Part shown: piece after piece, positions 42,845 to 50,809 of the stretch
How positions within the stretch are numbered: the first letter of the stretch is position 1
How the letters are laid out: every line of letters starts with the position of its first letter
Assembly: GCF_946404925.1 (NCBI RefSeq)
Contig: NZ_CAMJFM010000018.1
Span: 1 to 52,781, forward strand
Origin: an uncultured Prevotella sp.
Lineage (GTDB): Bacteria > Bacteroidota > Bacteroidia > Bacteroidales > Bacteroidaceae
Length of the DNA: 52,781 nt
Direction of reading: 5' to 3'
Program-made: the position numbers and the translations under genes
The notes under the pieces: generated by a model
Seen by the model: the letters and a program-made list of their open reading frames with translations, nothing else
Databases searched by the model: none
Told to the model about the DNA's origin: nothing

Positions 42845-45384
42845 GGCGAGATATTATTCAGTTCGCCTATCTTGCCTTCCACCACATCAGTAGTCATCAG
42901 CTTCTGGAAGTCTTCCAGACTGATGCTGGTTGTGGGGGCAAAGTCCGTTGAGGTCATATACTCCAGCAGGCTGCGATAGAACTGGCGACCCTCAGGATAT
43001 GCCGAGGCTGTATCCAGATCGGCCATACAAACCAGCAATTTGCCTTTGCCAATAGCAAATTCAAATACCAATCCCAGTTTGTGGTTACGCTCTATGTTGT
43101 CGATAACCTGCACAATGGGGCGATAGTCCTTACCTGTATTGTCGAGGATAAACGGATGACTGGCTTTGATAATGGGGAACCACTGCCAGTTGGTGTGCAT
43201 CTCGGTGGGGAAGCTCTTAAAAATAGGATGCTTTGGATCTGTCAGTATGCCAAGTGTTCCTGGCGATACCATCTTCTTGTTGTTCTCGGAGATGGTCTTG
43301 AACATGCGATAGTTCCAATAGTCCGTCTGAAACAGTCCGCCCACGGTTAGTTTTGATGAGTCGGGCATCAGCAGCACGCTCTTGCCTTTCTCCAGCTGCT
43401 GGGCTATCCTGTCGGTCAGTTCGTTGGTAACAATCACCTGCTGCTCCAACTTGCTCAGATCTACACCGAAAGGATATACCCACAGGTCGTAGGCATTCTG
43501 TACTTCTGTGCCTTCTACCTTCAGTATCAGTTTTAGCTGAGCAGCTTGCTGATAGGCACTGAGGTCGATGTCAAGTAGACCTACATTTAAAAGTCCCTCA
43601 CCGCTTGGCAGCATCATACTGCCATGCTGATGGTCGAGACGCCATGTGAGCGTTTTACCATTCAATGATTTTCCGCTGTAGTTAGCCACCTGTATCATGG
43701 CGTGTATGCCCTCTTTGTTGGTATAGCAGAACTTAGGTGCATAAAGCAGAGGCACCACCTCGCTACACCATCCACGCCACTGGCTGTCTGTGCATAGTCC
43801 CTTACTGCCCATAAAGGCATCGAGTATACCCACATAGGCCGAACCCTGACCAGGATAGTCCTGCAGGTCAAGCAGTTGGAATCCAGCCATATTCGGTGTG
43901 CGCAGGTCCATCTCAATGTCTTGTTTGTAAAGCTGAAGCGCCCACAGGCCGCTAGCTTTATGGAAGTCCTTGGCCTGATCAAGCATGCCAGCCTTCTCCA
44001 GGCGCGATCGGAACACCTCTAAGTTATAAGGATATAGCACGCCTGTGTATTTCTTGATTTCGTCGTAATCGGGATAAATCTGGAATTGTCCCGTCTCGTG
44101 CGAGATGATAGGTACATTGGTCAGACTACATCCCTCTTCAAAGTTCATCTGCGTATTGGGATAATAGTGGTTTATCATGCCGCCATCAGCCGCATCGGCA
44201 AACGAGAACGAGCCACGCGTGTGGGTGTTATAGTTGCCCCACCCCTCGCCTCCAACGCGACAAGTGGTAAAATAGTCCATGCCAGGCTTTACCCCCTGAT
44301 ATCCCAGATAGTAGTTACTGCCAAAGGTGTAGACCTTATCGGGTGCTATCTGGCGGAAGTCGGCTATAAACTCAGCCATTTTTTCTATGCTACCCCAGAG
44401 CTCGTTACCCAGTGCAAACATGCGGAACGATGGATGATGCCCATACCATCTCATAATGTTCTCGCCCTCCTTGTGCAGGAATGTCATGAGCAGCGAGTCC
44501 TTATCATCGAAGCTACCCCAGAACGGGAGCTCAGGCTGTAGGATAATGCCTAATTCGTCGGCAGCCACGAAGGCAGCCTCAGGCGGACACCACGAGTGGA
44601 ATCGCACGTGGTTGATACCAAAATCGGCACAACGTCCCAGATAATCCTTCCACGCCTTTACGTCCATAGCCACATGTCCCGTCAGAGGCCATACACAGGC
44701 ATCATGCTTACCGCGCAGATATATTTTGTGGCCGTTGGCATAAAAGTGCTGACCCTTGATTTTGAAGTCCTTGAAGTTGGGATGAATCTTTGAGGGGTGA
44801 GAGGTGAGAGATGAGAAGTGAGGTTTTTCACTACTCAGATATATCTCGCCTATGATACCATTCCAGTTGGTCTGTGTATCCTCGGTATAGGCATGACTGC
44901 TGGCATAGAGTTGCTCAGGCACGCCACTGCCATTATCAACCATGATGGCCAACTGGTGCTTACCTGGTTTTATCGACTTGCCAAGACTGAACACCTGTGG
45001 TGTAGAGATGTCGTTACTACTGCCCACCAGTTTGCCATCCACATAAACCTCCGATGGTTTGCTGCGCTCCAGGAACAGATAGATGCTCTGCCCTTTCCAA
45101 GCAGCAGGTATCACCACCTCATGCTGATACCAGGCACGTCCCTTATATGAATAACGACGAGTAAGATGAGTGGTTTCATCGCTTTGTTCGGTCACATCGC
45201 CTTTCCTATTAGTATCTGTTGTTCCCGGCAGTTCAACTGTCTCTGTCAGCACGTCAACCGGCTGCACCGTGTGATGGCGGTCAAGGGCAAACTGCCATAT
45301 TCCACTCAGGTCAATACGTTTGGTTTGGCCATAGGCCATCAAGTTAAGGCATACCAACGTTAGTAATAATGTTATTCTCTTCAT
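42838..45384 (-). CDS. GH2-family beta-galactosidase-like hydrolase, shortened
   Basis: This 848-residue secreted protein (signal MKRITLLLTLVCLNLMAYGQ) has a jelly-roll sugar-binding domain to about residue 182 (WNGIIGEIYL). The TIM barrel starts near 205 (GKHDACVWPLTGH), with acid/base E328 in FALGNELWG and nucleophile E430 in IISHETGQF. A C-terminal region follows with AANITFAIGKGKLLVC-like blocks (FEFAIGKGKLLVC). Relatives carry an immunoglobulin-like domain of about 100 residues between jelly-roll and barrel. Here it is replaced by about 20 residues of repeat-like sequence (184-203). It may still fold, but activity is in doubt. It is 7 bp after the GNAT gene, forming one unit. Confidence 0.86.
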   Translation of the reverse strand: MKRITLLLTLVCLNLMAYGQTKRIDLSGIWQFALDRHHTVQPVDVLTETVELPGTTDTNRKGDVTEQSDETTHLTRRYSYKGRAWYQHEVVIPAAWKGQSIYLFLERSKPSEVYVDGKLVGSSNDISTPQVFSLGKSIKPGKHQLAIMVDNGSGVPEQLYASSHAYTEDTQTNWNGIIGEIYLSSEKPHFSSLTSHPSKIHPNFKDFKIKGQHFYANGHKIYLRGKHDACVWPLTGHVAMDVKAWKDYLGRCADFGINHVRFHSWCPPEAAFVAADELGIILQPELPFWGSFDDKDSLLMTFLHKEGENIMRWYGHHPSFRMFALGNELWGSIEKMAEFIADFRQIAPDKVYTFGSNYYLGYQGVKPGMDYFTTCRVGGEGWGNYNTHTRGSFSFADAADGGMINHYYPNTQMNFEEGCSLTNVPIISHETGQFQIYPDYDEIKKYTGVLYPYNLEVFRSRLEKAGMLDQAKDFHKASGLWALQLYKQDIEMDLRTPNMAGFQLLDLQDYPGQGSAYVGILDAFMGSKGLCTDSQWRGWCSEVVPLLYAPKFCYTNKEGIHAMIQVANYSGKSLNGKTLTWRLDHQHGSMMLPSGEGLLNVGLLDIDLSAYQQAAQLKLILKVEGTEVQNAYDLWVYPFGVDLSKLEQQVIVTNELTDRIAQQLEKGKSVLLMPDSSKLTVGGLFQTDYWNYRMFKTISENNKKMVSPGTLGILTDPKHPIFKSFPTEMHTNWQWFPIIKASHPFILDNTGKDYRPIVQVIDNIERNHKLGLVFEFAIGKGKLLVCMADLDTASAYPEGRQFYRSLLEYMTSTDFAPTTSISLEDFQKLMTTDVVEGKIGELNNISPY

Positions 45385-45391
45385 ATTTTAG

Positions 45392-45898
45392 TTATTGTTT
45401 CTGTATGCTAAGTTTCTGATATGCAAGACGCTCATCTCCGTTAGCAAGATAGATGATGCCACAATAGGCAAAGCCATGCTTCATGATGTTGTGCTGCATA
45501 ATATGGTTGTCCTTATGGGTATCGATACGGATATTGGTATCATGTTTGAAACTGAAATCCATGATATCGCTGAAGATGCCGTGAGCATCAGGATAACTGG
45601 CTATACGATGAATCACATGATATGACTGTGTGTCATCCAGCCAGGCTCCATCATATATATTTAAATAGGTAGGCTCAGGAGATGGCAGAAAAGCAAAATA
45701 GCCCACTATCCTACCCGCTTCTTCTATCACAAAGCCACCATGTTTCTCCATATCGCTGGCAATGACAGCCTCCGATGGGTAGCCATCTGCCCATTGATGC
45801 ATATTGCCCGAAGACCGCATAATCTTCTTTGCCGCCTCCATCACCAGCATAATTTCTGGAACGTCCGCTGGTCTTGATTCTCTGATAATTCTATTCAT
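45392..45898 (-). CDS. GNAT-family acetyltransferase
   Basis: This 168-residue protein reads as GNAT: IRESRPADVPEIMLVMEAAK, FVIEEAGRIVGYFAFLP (beta4) and SFKHDTNIRIDTHKDNHIMQHNIMKHGFAYCGIIYLANGDERLAYQ (the beta5/acetyl-CoA part with the N and GF motifs). The substrate is unknown. It has a hairpin promoter nearly identical to that of the flavin reductase at 50705, and it is the first gene of a unit with the GH2 gene. Confidence 0.9.
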   Translation of the reverse strand: MNRIIRESRPADVPEIMLVMEAAKKIMRSSGNMHQWADGYPSEAVIASDMEKHGGFVIEEAGRIVGYFAFLPSPEPTYLNIYDGAWLDDTQSYHVIHRIASYPDAHGIFSDIMDFSFKHDTNIRIDTHKDNHIMQHNIMKHGFAYCGIIYLANGDERLAYQKLSIQKQ

Positions 45899-45908
45899 AT
45901 ATCCTGCG

Positions 45909-45955
45909 CAAAAGTACTAATAATCCTCCATATCATTGCGATATGGAGGATTATT
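45909..45955 (-). promoter_or_regulatory. Hairpin promoter of the GNAT-GH2 unit
   Basis: The -7 box is TACTTTTG (45909-45916). Next to it a perfect 16-bp inverted repeat with 5-nt loop (45919-45955; core CCTCCATATC/GATATGGAGG) covers the spacer and -33 region. A copy, 11 of 13 core positions paired, is at 50758-50788 at the same distance from a -7 box. It may be an operator, or a terminator of the gene upstream fused to the promoter, or both. Confidence 0.65.
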
Positions 45956-46009
45956 TTGTATTTTATTAGGAAACGAGGTGTTATCTGCATGTGGTGCTGC
46001 CTGTTTTCG

Positions 46010-47170
46010 TTATTTTATGAACTTCACCTTCGAGGCATCACGAGGCTTGGCATCGGGCTGTTCGTCGGGATAGCCGATGGCAATGATGTAGTTCAGCTTG
46101 TAATCGGCGGGGATGTCGAGACGGTCGAGGAAGAACTTGCACTTCTCGTTCGACAGCAGGAAGCGGACGGGACCGCCCAGACAGCAAGTGCCAAGTCCCA
46201 TCGACTGTGCTGATAGCATGATGTTCTCGCCCAGCAGACCGGCATCCAACTCGCCACCACCATTGGCAGGGGTGCAGACGCAGATGAGATTCGGTGCATT
46301 GCGGAACATATTCTTGAAGTCCTTGTCGCGCTTTACCTGTTCGGCATTTGCCTGCTTATAGACCTCCGTCACGTCGGCAATCAGCTTCTGGTCTTCCACC
46401 ACACGGACAATCCACGGCTGTCGGTTTATGCCGCTGGGAGCATTGATGCCACACTTTACGATGACCTCCAGTTTCTCGTGCTCCACAGGCTTGTCGAGAT
46501 ATTTACGGATGGAGCGACGTGCCATGATGCTGCTCAGTACAGGATTTACTTCCATGCAGATGTCGGCCTCGATGTCAGTCATTTGATCCGTAGGTTCATA
46601 GCGTTTCAATACACGTCCGTCACGTGATACGAGGAACTTGGTGAAGTTCCACTTGATGTCGCTCTTCTTGTCGTAGTCGGCATCCTGCTTACGTAGCATA
46701 CCGTCCATCATCTTGCCACGTTGGTCATTGACATCAAAGCCGCTGAAGCCCTTTTGTGCCTTTAGCCAAGTGTAAAGCGGATGTTCATTGGTACCATTCA
46801 CTTCGATCTTGTCGAACTGCGGGAACTGGATGTCGAAGTTGACCGAGCAGAACTGGTGAATCTCCTGAATCGTGCCAGGAGCCTGCTGTCCGAACTGGTT
46901 ACAGGGAAAATCCAGAATCTCCAGTCCCTCGCTGCGGTACTTCTTATAGAGCGCCTCCAGTTCCTTGTACTGAGGCGTGAATCCACAGCGGGTGGCGGTG
47001 TTCACGATGAGCAGCACCTTACCCTTGTAGTCAGAGAGTGACACATCCTGGCCTGCATCGTTCTTCACCTTGAAATCATAGATACTCATTCCCGAGCTAG
47101 ACTCGCCCACCTGTGGCCTCTGTGCCGAAAGTGTCAGCACACAAACCATTGCCATGAGGCTAAAAAACAT
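46010..47170 (-). CDS. Glutathione peroxidase-nitroreductase fusion
   Basis: The protein is 386 residues from MFFSLMAMVCVLTLSAQ (signal peptide). Residues 28-200 are a GPx domain: NTATRCGFTPQYKELE with Cys62 in place of selenocysteine, FPCNQFGQQAPG (Gln) and IKWNFTKFLV (Trp, Asn). From about residue 205, VLSSIMARRSIRKYLDKPV begins an FMN nitroreductase domain with GINAPSGINRQPW, LGENIMLSAQSMGLGTCCLGG and IIAIGYPDEQP. Such one-chain fusion is uncommon. An ATG at 47251 would add a non-signal extension made of hairpin repeats, so it was not preferred. It probably reduces peroxides, with the flavin domain perhaps supplying electrons. Confidence 0.87.
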   Translation of the reverse strand: MFFSLMAMVCVLTLSAQRPQVGESSSGMSIYDFKVKNDAGQDVSLSDYKGKVLLIVNTATRCGFTPQYKELEALYKKYRSEGLEILDFPCNQFGQQAPGTIQEIHQFCSVNFDIQFPQFDKIEVNGTNEHPLYTWLKAQKGFSGFDVNDQRGKMMDGMLRKQDADYDKKSDIKWNFTKFLVSRDGRVLKRYEPTDQMTDIEADICMEVNPVLSSIMARRSIRKYLDKPVEHEKLEVIVKCGINAPSGINRQPWIVRVVEDQKLIADVTEVYKQANAEQVKRDKDFKNMFRNAPNLICVCTPANGGGELDAGLLGENIMLSAQSMGLGTCCLGGPVRFLLSNEKCKFFLDRLDIPADYKLNYIIAIGYPDEQPDAKPRDASKVKFIK

Positions 47171-47176
47171 TCTTTT

Positions 47177-47228
47177 GAACTTCGTTCGAGATTTTTCACT
47201 CTCGGCAAAGCATATACATTCGCTTTGC
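47177..47228 (-). repeat. Three adjacent stem-loops in the leader of the fusion gene
   Basis: GAAC-TTC-GTTC (47177-47187), CGAGA...TCTCG (47187-47204) and GCAAAGC...GCTTTGC (47205-47228) lie end to end. They read into a Cys-containing peptide if the ATG at 47251 is used. It looks like a structured leader or a small repetitive element captured upstream of the true start. Confidence 0.5.
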
Positions 47229-47284
47229 TCTCGCTTAATCAAATTCTTCATATCAGTCTAATTTATTACACTTAAATCTAACTG

Positions 47285-47292
47285 CAAAGATA
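47285..47292 (-). promoter_or_regulatory. -7 element of the GPx-nitroreductase gene
   Basis: TATCTTTG on the minus strand. It lies within an imperfect inverted repeat (ACTGCAA...TGATAA at 47281-47299 against TTATCATTGCAGT at 47314-47326). Transcription would start near 47279, so the hairpins at 47177-47228 are in the leader. Confidence 0.5.
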
Positions 47293-47331
47293 GTGATAAA
47301 TGCCGAATTATGGTTATCATTGCAGTCAGAT

Positions 47332-47679
47332 TTAAAAAAATTTATCAATACACTTACCTTTACGCTCGCAGTATCGCTCGCACTGGGCGCAGAGGTCGTA
47401 ACCAAGCATCGCACCGAGGATGAAATCCTCCTCGGGCGACAGCTCGTTTAATGGTCGGGTTACGATGAGTCTGATAGCATTGAGACATTCCTTGCGGCCG
47501 ATATAGAAGTTGAGATTGTTCTTACCTGCCGACTGTATCACGAAGTCCATGTTCTGACTGCATAGGCGTTTTGTGGTACAGGTTTCGTATTGCCTAGGGC
47601 AGGTAAACAGCACCATCTGGCGCACTCCCTTCTGGAGTTCGTAAATATGGTTCATCAGTACCTTCATTTCTATTGGCAT
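47332..47679 (-). CDS. DUF2023 protein
   Basis: The protein is about 115 residues from MPIEMKVLMNHIYELQKGVRQ (an ATG at 47697 is also possible). The body resembles DUF2023: NHIYELQKGVRQMVLFTCP, NLNFYIGRKECLNAIR and PLNELSPEEDFILGAMLGYDLCAQCERYCERK. The family is typically next to flavodoxin, as here (gap 18-36 bp). The Cys in CAQCERYCERKGKC might bind a metal or cluster. It probably assists flavodoxin function or maturation; there is no proof in sequence. Confidence 0.82.
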   Translation of the reverse strand: MPIEMKVLMNHIYELQKGVRQMVLFTCPRQYETCTTKRLCSQNMDFVIQSAGKNNLNFYIGRKECLNAIRLIVTRPLNELSPEEDFILGAMLGYDLCAQCERYCERKGKCIDKFF

Positions 47680-47715
47680 AATCTCTCCTTGTCTCATATT
47701 GCTATCCTGTAGTTT

Positions 47716-48210
47716 TTATAAATTAGGTGATATTGCAGCAATCCACGCATCGATACGTGTATCGGTCTTATCATCTTCATTGATATCATCGAGTGGCAAT
47801 CCGATGAACTTACCATCAACCACGGCCTCTGAATCGTCGAAGGTGTAGCCGTCAGTCTCAACAGCACCTACAAACTTAGCACCGCTAGCTTTGATACCAT
47901 TATACAACTCACCGATGCCACCCACGAAGGTGTCACTATAAGTAGAACAGTCGCCACAGCCGAAGAGGGCGATGGTCTTGCCTGAAAGGTCGGCTCCCTG
48001 CAGCACCTTCAGACCGTCGTACCAGTCGTCCTGCAACTCGCCGGCGCCCCAGGTTGAGGTGCCAAGAATCAGGTTCTGGTTGTTACTTACCACATCGGCA
48101 GTAAGGTCTTGAACATTGATGACCTCACATCCCAACTTCTGTGCTATCTTCTCTGCGATAGCCTCGCATGTTCCTGTAGAGGAACCGTAAACTACAATTG
48201 TTGAATTCAT
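47716..48210 (-). CDS. fldA: Flavodoxin
   Basis: The 164-residue protein has the FMN phosphate loop GSSTGTCEAIAEKIAQ. The two isoalloxazine loops are LILGTSTWGAGELQDDWYDG (57-WGAG) and LFGCGDCSTYSDTFVGG (long-chain flavodoxin). It carries electrons in place of ferredoxin and is usually induced when iron is low. The promoter overlaps an inverted repeat that could be an iron-responsive operator. It is followed by DUF2023 in the same unit. Confidence 0.95.
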   Translation of the reverse strand: MNSTIVVYGSSTGTCEAIAEKIAQKLGCEVINVQDLTADVVSNNQNLILGTSTWGAGELQDDWYDGLKVLQGADLSGKTIALFGCGDCSTYSDTFVGGIGELYNGIKASGAKFVGAVETDGYTFDDSEAVVDGKFIGLPLDDINEDDKTDTRIDAWIAAISPNL

Positions 48211-48246
48211 TTTCTTTACTATTAAAATGGCTTATAATTCCGGCTG

Positions 48247-48292
48247 CAAAGGTACGGCGATTCCATAAAACACACAATACTCAAAAATTGTG
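48247..48292 (-). promoter_or_regulatory. Flavodoxin promoter with inverted repeat
   Basis: The -7 box is TACCTTTG (48247-48254), spacer 20 bp, -33 ATTG (48275-48278 complement). The inverted repeat CACAAT-N8-ATTGTG (48273-48292) overlaps the -33 and AAAAC/GTTTT-type flanks extend it partly. A Fur-type or other repressor site is possible. Confidence 0.65.
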
Positions 48293-48364
48293 GTTTTGCA
48301 GTAAGACATTTTAAAGTAAAATCGAAAAACGATTAATCAAAAGTAGGTAGTGGGCAGCTAAAAT

Positions 48365-48511
48365 CTACGCGCGTGGCGGAATATCCTTAGCTGCCACTTC
48401 TGTCCAAAACCCCGGCCTGCCTGAAGCCAGCCACATCATGGCTGGCATCAACCCTACAAAGAGCACCATACCTAAAAGATAACCGAATATGTCTCTACTT
48501 GCTTTTCTCAT
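48365..48511 (-). pseudogene. 5' fragment of an isoprenylcysteine-methyltransferase-like gene
   Basis: MRKASRDIFGYLLGMVLFVGLMPAMMWLASGRPGFW resembles the first membrane segments of PEMT/ICMT-family methyltransferases, which are about 200 residues or longer. The frame stops after 48 codons with unrelated DIPPRA, so the domain that binds SAM is gone. It follows the GH35-like gene by 23 bp as the last piece of that unit. The rest of 48211-48535 holds the flavodoxin promoter and no other gene. A tiny membrane peptide cannot be excluded. Confidence 0.5.
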
Positions 48512-48534
48512 TTCTTCTATTTTTTTTCGATATA

Positions 48535-50160
48535 CTATTTGTAATCGTATAATCTTACGTGCAGTATCTTCCATTCGCCGCAGGCGATGCGGACATGGCG
48601 ACCTTGATGGTCTTGGTCGCCGTTCAGTCTTCGCTGGTAATGCATTCGTCCTTCTTCGTCAATGCTTACCTCATCAACGCTGGCAATGCCCTTTCTCACT
48701 CCCTTGAAATTTGAAACCTGACTCTTAACACTTGAATCCTGAGTTCCTGCGGCCACGAAACCGTCTTCGCCTAATACCTGTTGTTGAGCGTGAGCATTTT
48801 CATAAGCTGATGCAAAAGTTACAACGATACCTGTGCCTGCCAATAGATACTCGTTGTTGGCAAGTTTCTGTAGGATGGCTCCACCCTCTGGCCATGTTGA
48901 GCCGTCGGTGGCACGAGGATCCCAAGGCAATGTAAAGTAATGACGACAGGTGATGACCATTCCATCATTCTCGATGATGCGCTCCTTGTCCTCTTGGTCA
49001 AACAAAAGTCCCCAAGACTTTTGGCTATTTATATGTGATAGTTGACGCAGGAGAGAGTAGGCTTTCGTTACGCTTTCTGTCTCTTTGGGTGATGCCTGGT
49101 CGATGGCGAAGGGTGAGAAGCCCAGGGCCTGATGCTCACCAAAGGCATACATTGCACGGGCTCCGCTGTTCTCACAGCAACGGCTTTCTGGGATGAAGAG
49201 TCGGTTGTTGGGCAGCGCATATTGGTCAGCCCAGCCTTTGAACCCCGTATCGTAGATGTCGGGAGCCAGACAGAGCAACTGCGGCGCACCACAATGCCAA
49301 AGGTCGATGAGATGTGCCAAGGGGCCTGCCGACGGATATTGCCCAGGCTGGCGGCCACGACTGTTCATCGCTGCATTCACATAAAGTGGCATCTGGGTGT
49401 TTTTTCGGGCGGTCTCGCACAGTCGGCCTACATACTTGGCATAATAGTAGGCCATGAAAATCTCGTCGGTGTAGATGTCATCACCGAAGACCTCCTTCCA
49501 AGTCTTGCCTTTGGCATCGAAACGCGCTTTCAACCAGGGATGCAGCGTCTTTTGGTTCTTTTTCAGATAGCTGATAAGTTCCTGCGGCACGCCTTTTTGA
49601 TATACCTCTTCAGCCAGAGGAGAGTGGTCGCGGGCATCCTCCAGCATACCAATTTCGTTTTCCACCTGAATCATTGTCACCACGTCGCTTCCTGTCTCAC
49701 TGATATGTTTCACCAGTGCCTCAAATGCCTTATTGTCAGCCTGAAAAACATTCTCTGAGAACGGGCTGGCAATCTCCAACGGCTTGCCCTGCTGCGTTCT
49801 GGCTCGTGGGAAACGCTTTGTGTCCTGTTTAAACCACAACGGTGCATAGCACGACATCGAGTTCTTCCATGCGCCAAACCACAGGAATACCACTTTCAGT
49901 TGTAGATTGCGTGCTTGTTGGATGGTGCTGTCGATGAGGGTAAAGTCGAACTTACCTTCTGTAGGCTCCATCAGTTCCCAGTAGGCAGGCACCAACACCG
50001 TGTTTAGTCCCAACGCTTTCATGCGAGGCATCACTTCGTCGATATCCTCCACACTCGTAGCCGCCGAATTACTCAGTTCGCCACCAAAGATTAAATCTTT
50101 TGTCTGTGCCCATCCCGTCAAGGTAAGGCAAAGTGCTAAAACGCTTAGTATTGTCCTCAT
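48535..50160 (-). CDS. GH35-like beta-galactosidase with DUF5597-type C-terminus
   Basis: This 541-residue secreted protein (signal LCLTLTGWAQ) has a TIM barrel with YWELMEPTEGKFDF, acid/base E169 in IQVENEIG and nucleophile E325 in LFIPESRCC. This matches GH35-like enzymes with the DUF5597 C-terminus found in gut Bacteroidetes and Cellvibrio. The C-terminal domain holds a short insertion QDSSVKSQVSNFKGVRKG that looks like translated repeat DNA (about 48697-48745). It follows the flavin reductase by 20 bp. It would release galactose from plant side chains; the insertion is within a region likely to be a loop. Confidence 0.85.
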   Translation of the reverse strand: MRTILSVLALCLTLTGWAQTKDLIFGGELSNSAATSVEDIDEVMPRMKALGLNTVLVPAYWELMEPTEGKFDFTLIDSTIQQARNLQLKVVFLWFGAWKNSMSCYAPLWFKQDTKRFPRARTQQGKPLEIASPFSENVFQADNKAFEALVKHISETGSDVVTMIQVENEIGMLEDARDHSPLAEEVYQKGVPQELISYLKKNQKTLHPWLKARFDAKGKTWKEVFGDDIYTDEIFMAYYYAKYVGRLCETARKNTQMPLYVNAAMNSRGRQPGQYPSAGPLAHLIDLWHCGAPQLLCLAPDIYDTGFKGWADQYALPNNRLFIPESRCCENSGARAMYAFGEHQALGFSPFAIDQASPKETESVTKAYSLLRQLSHINSQKSWGLLFDQEDKERIIENDGMVITCRHYFTLPWDPRATDGSTWPEGGAILQKLANNEYLLAGTGIVVTFASAYENAHAQQQVLGEDGFVAAGTQDSSVKSQVSNFKGVRKGIASVDEVSIDEEGRMHYQRRLNGDQDHQGRHVRIACGEWKILHVRLYDYK

Positions 50161-50180
50161 TTTGTTAGCATGTTGGCATT

Positions 50181-50705
50181 TTATTTCAGATACTCATCAT
50201 CCCTTACCAGCACCTTCTCAATCTTACCGACGTACATGGTGTGGAAGTCACGCAGGGGATAGCTCTCGTCGATGGTGTCTTGATAGAGGAATCCACTCTC
50301 CTGTAGCTCTGAAGCATACAGTTTCTTGCAGACTAGTACCAACTTGGCTTCCTGGAAATAGACGGAGTTGTCGGTATAGACGGGAGTGAGACCAGTCTTG
50401 GCTATCTTATCCTCGTCACGTCCTGAAACGCTGCCGAGATAGGCCATCTGCTTCTTGAACGACTTATCCATGACGCAGAGCGTGAAATACGGCTCTTCAT
50501 CCACGAACTTCTTGGTATATCTCGATGGGCGCAAGTAGATAACGGCCGTTGGATCATTGTGACCCCACAGACATCCGAGGTGTCCCCAAGAGGCCGTCAT
50601 CGTGTTACAACCTGACTGCTCGTTACCAGCAGTCACCAACATCCATTCACCACCAATGAGGTTGAACGGATTAAACTTCATTTCCTTGTAGTTAATCTCT
50701 TTCAT
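50181..50705 (-). CDS. Flavin reductase-like FMN-binding protein
   Basis: This 174-residue protein has the split-barrel FMN-binding pattern: LIGGEWMLVTAGNEQSGCNTMTASWGHLG, TAVIYLRPSRYTKKFVDE and LCVMDKSFKKQMAYLGSVSGRDEDK. It is like bacterial flavin reductases/FMN-binding proteins without a monooxygenase partner nearby. It leads a unit with the GH35-like gene and has the same hairpin promoter as the GNAT gene. Confidence 0.9.
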   Translation of the reverse strand: MKEINYKEMKFNPFNLIGGEWMLVTAGNEQSGCNTMTASWGHLGCLWGHNDPTAVIYLRPSRYTKKFVDEEPYFTLCVMDKSFKKQMAYLGSVSGRDEDKIAKTGLTPVYTDNSVYFQEAKLVLVCKKLYASELQESGFLYQDTIDESYPLRDFHTMYVGKIEKVLVRDDEYLK

Positions 50706-50744
50706 TAATTTATCGATTGGCTTGTTGTCCTAAATAAATCTGCG

Positions 50745-50788
50745 CAAAAATACTAAAAATCCTCCATATCAGTGCGATACAGAGGATT
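50745..50788 (-). promoter_or_regulatory. Hairpin promoter of the flavin reductase-GH35 unit
   Basis: The -7 box is TATTTTTG (50745-50752). The inverted repeat AATCCTCCATATC-AGTGC-GATACAGAGGATT (50758-50788) has 11 of 13 pairs. It aligns with 45909-45955 over about 55 bp including flanks. Confidence 0.6.
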
Positions 50789-50809
50789 ATTTTGTGATAA
50801 ATTAGGAGA

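Noticed and set aside
47171..47251. A 27-residue N-terminal extension of the peroxidase fusion
   Set aside because: The extension is charged and made of hairpin sequence, and would bury the evident signal peptide MFFSLMAMVCVLTLSAQ; the start at 47170 is preferred, though not proven.
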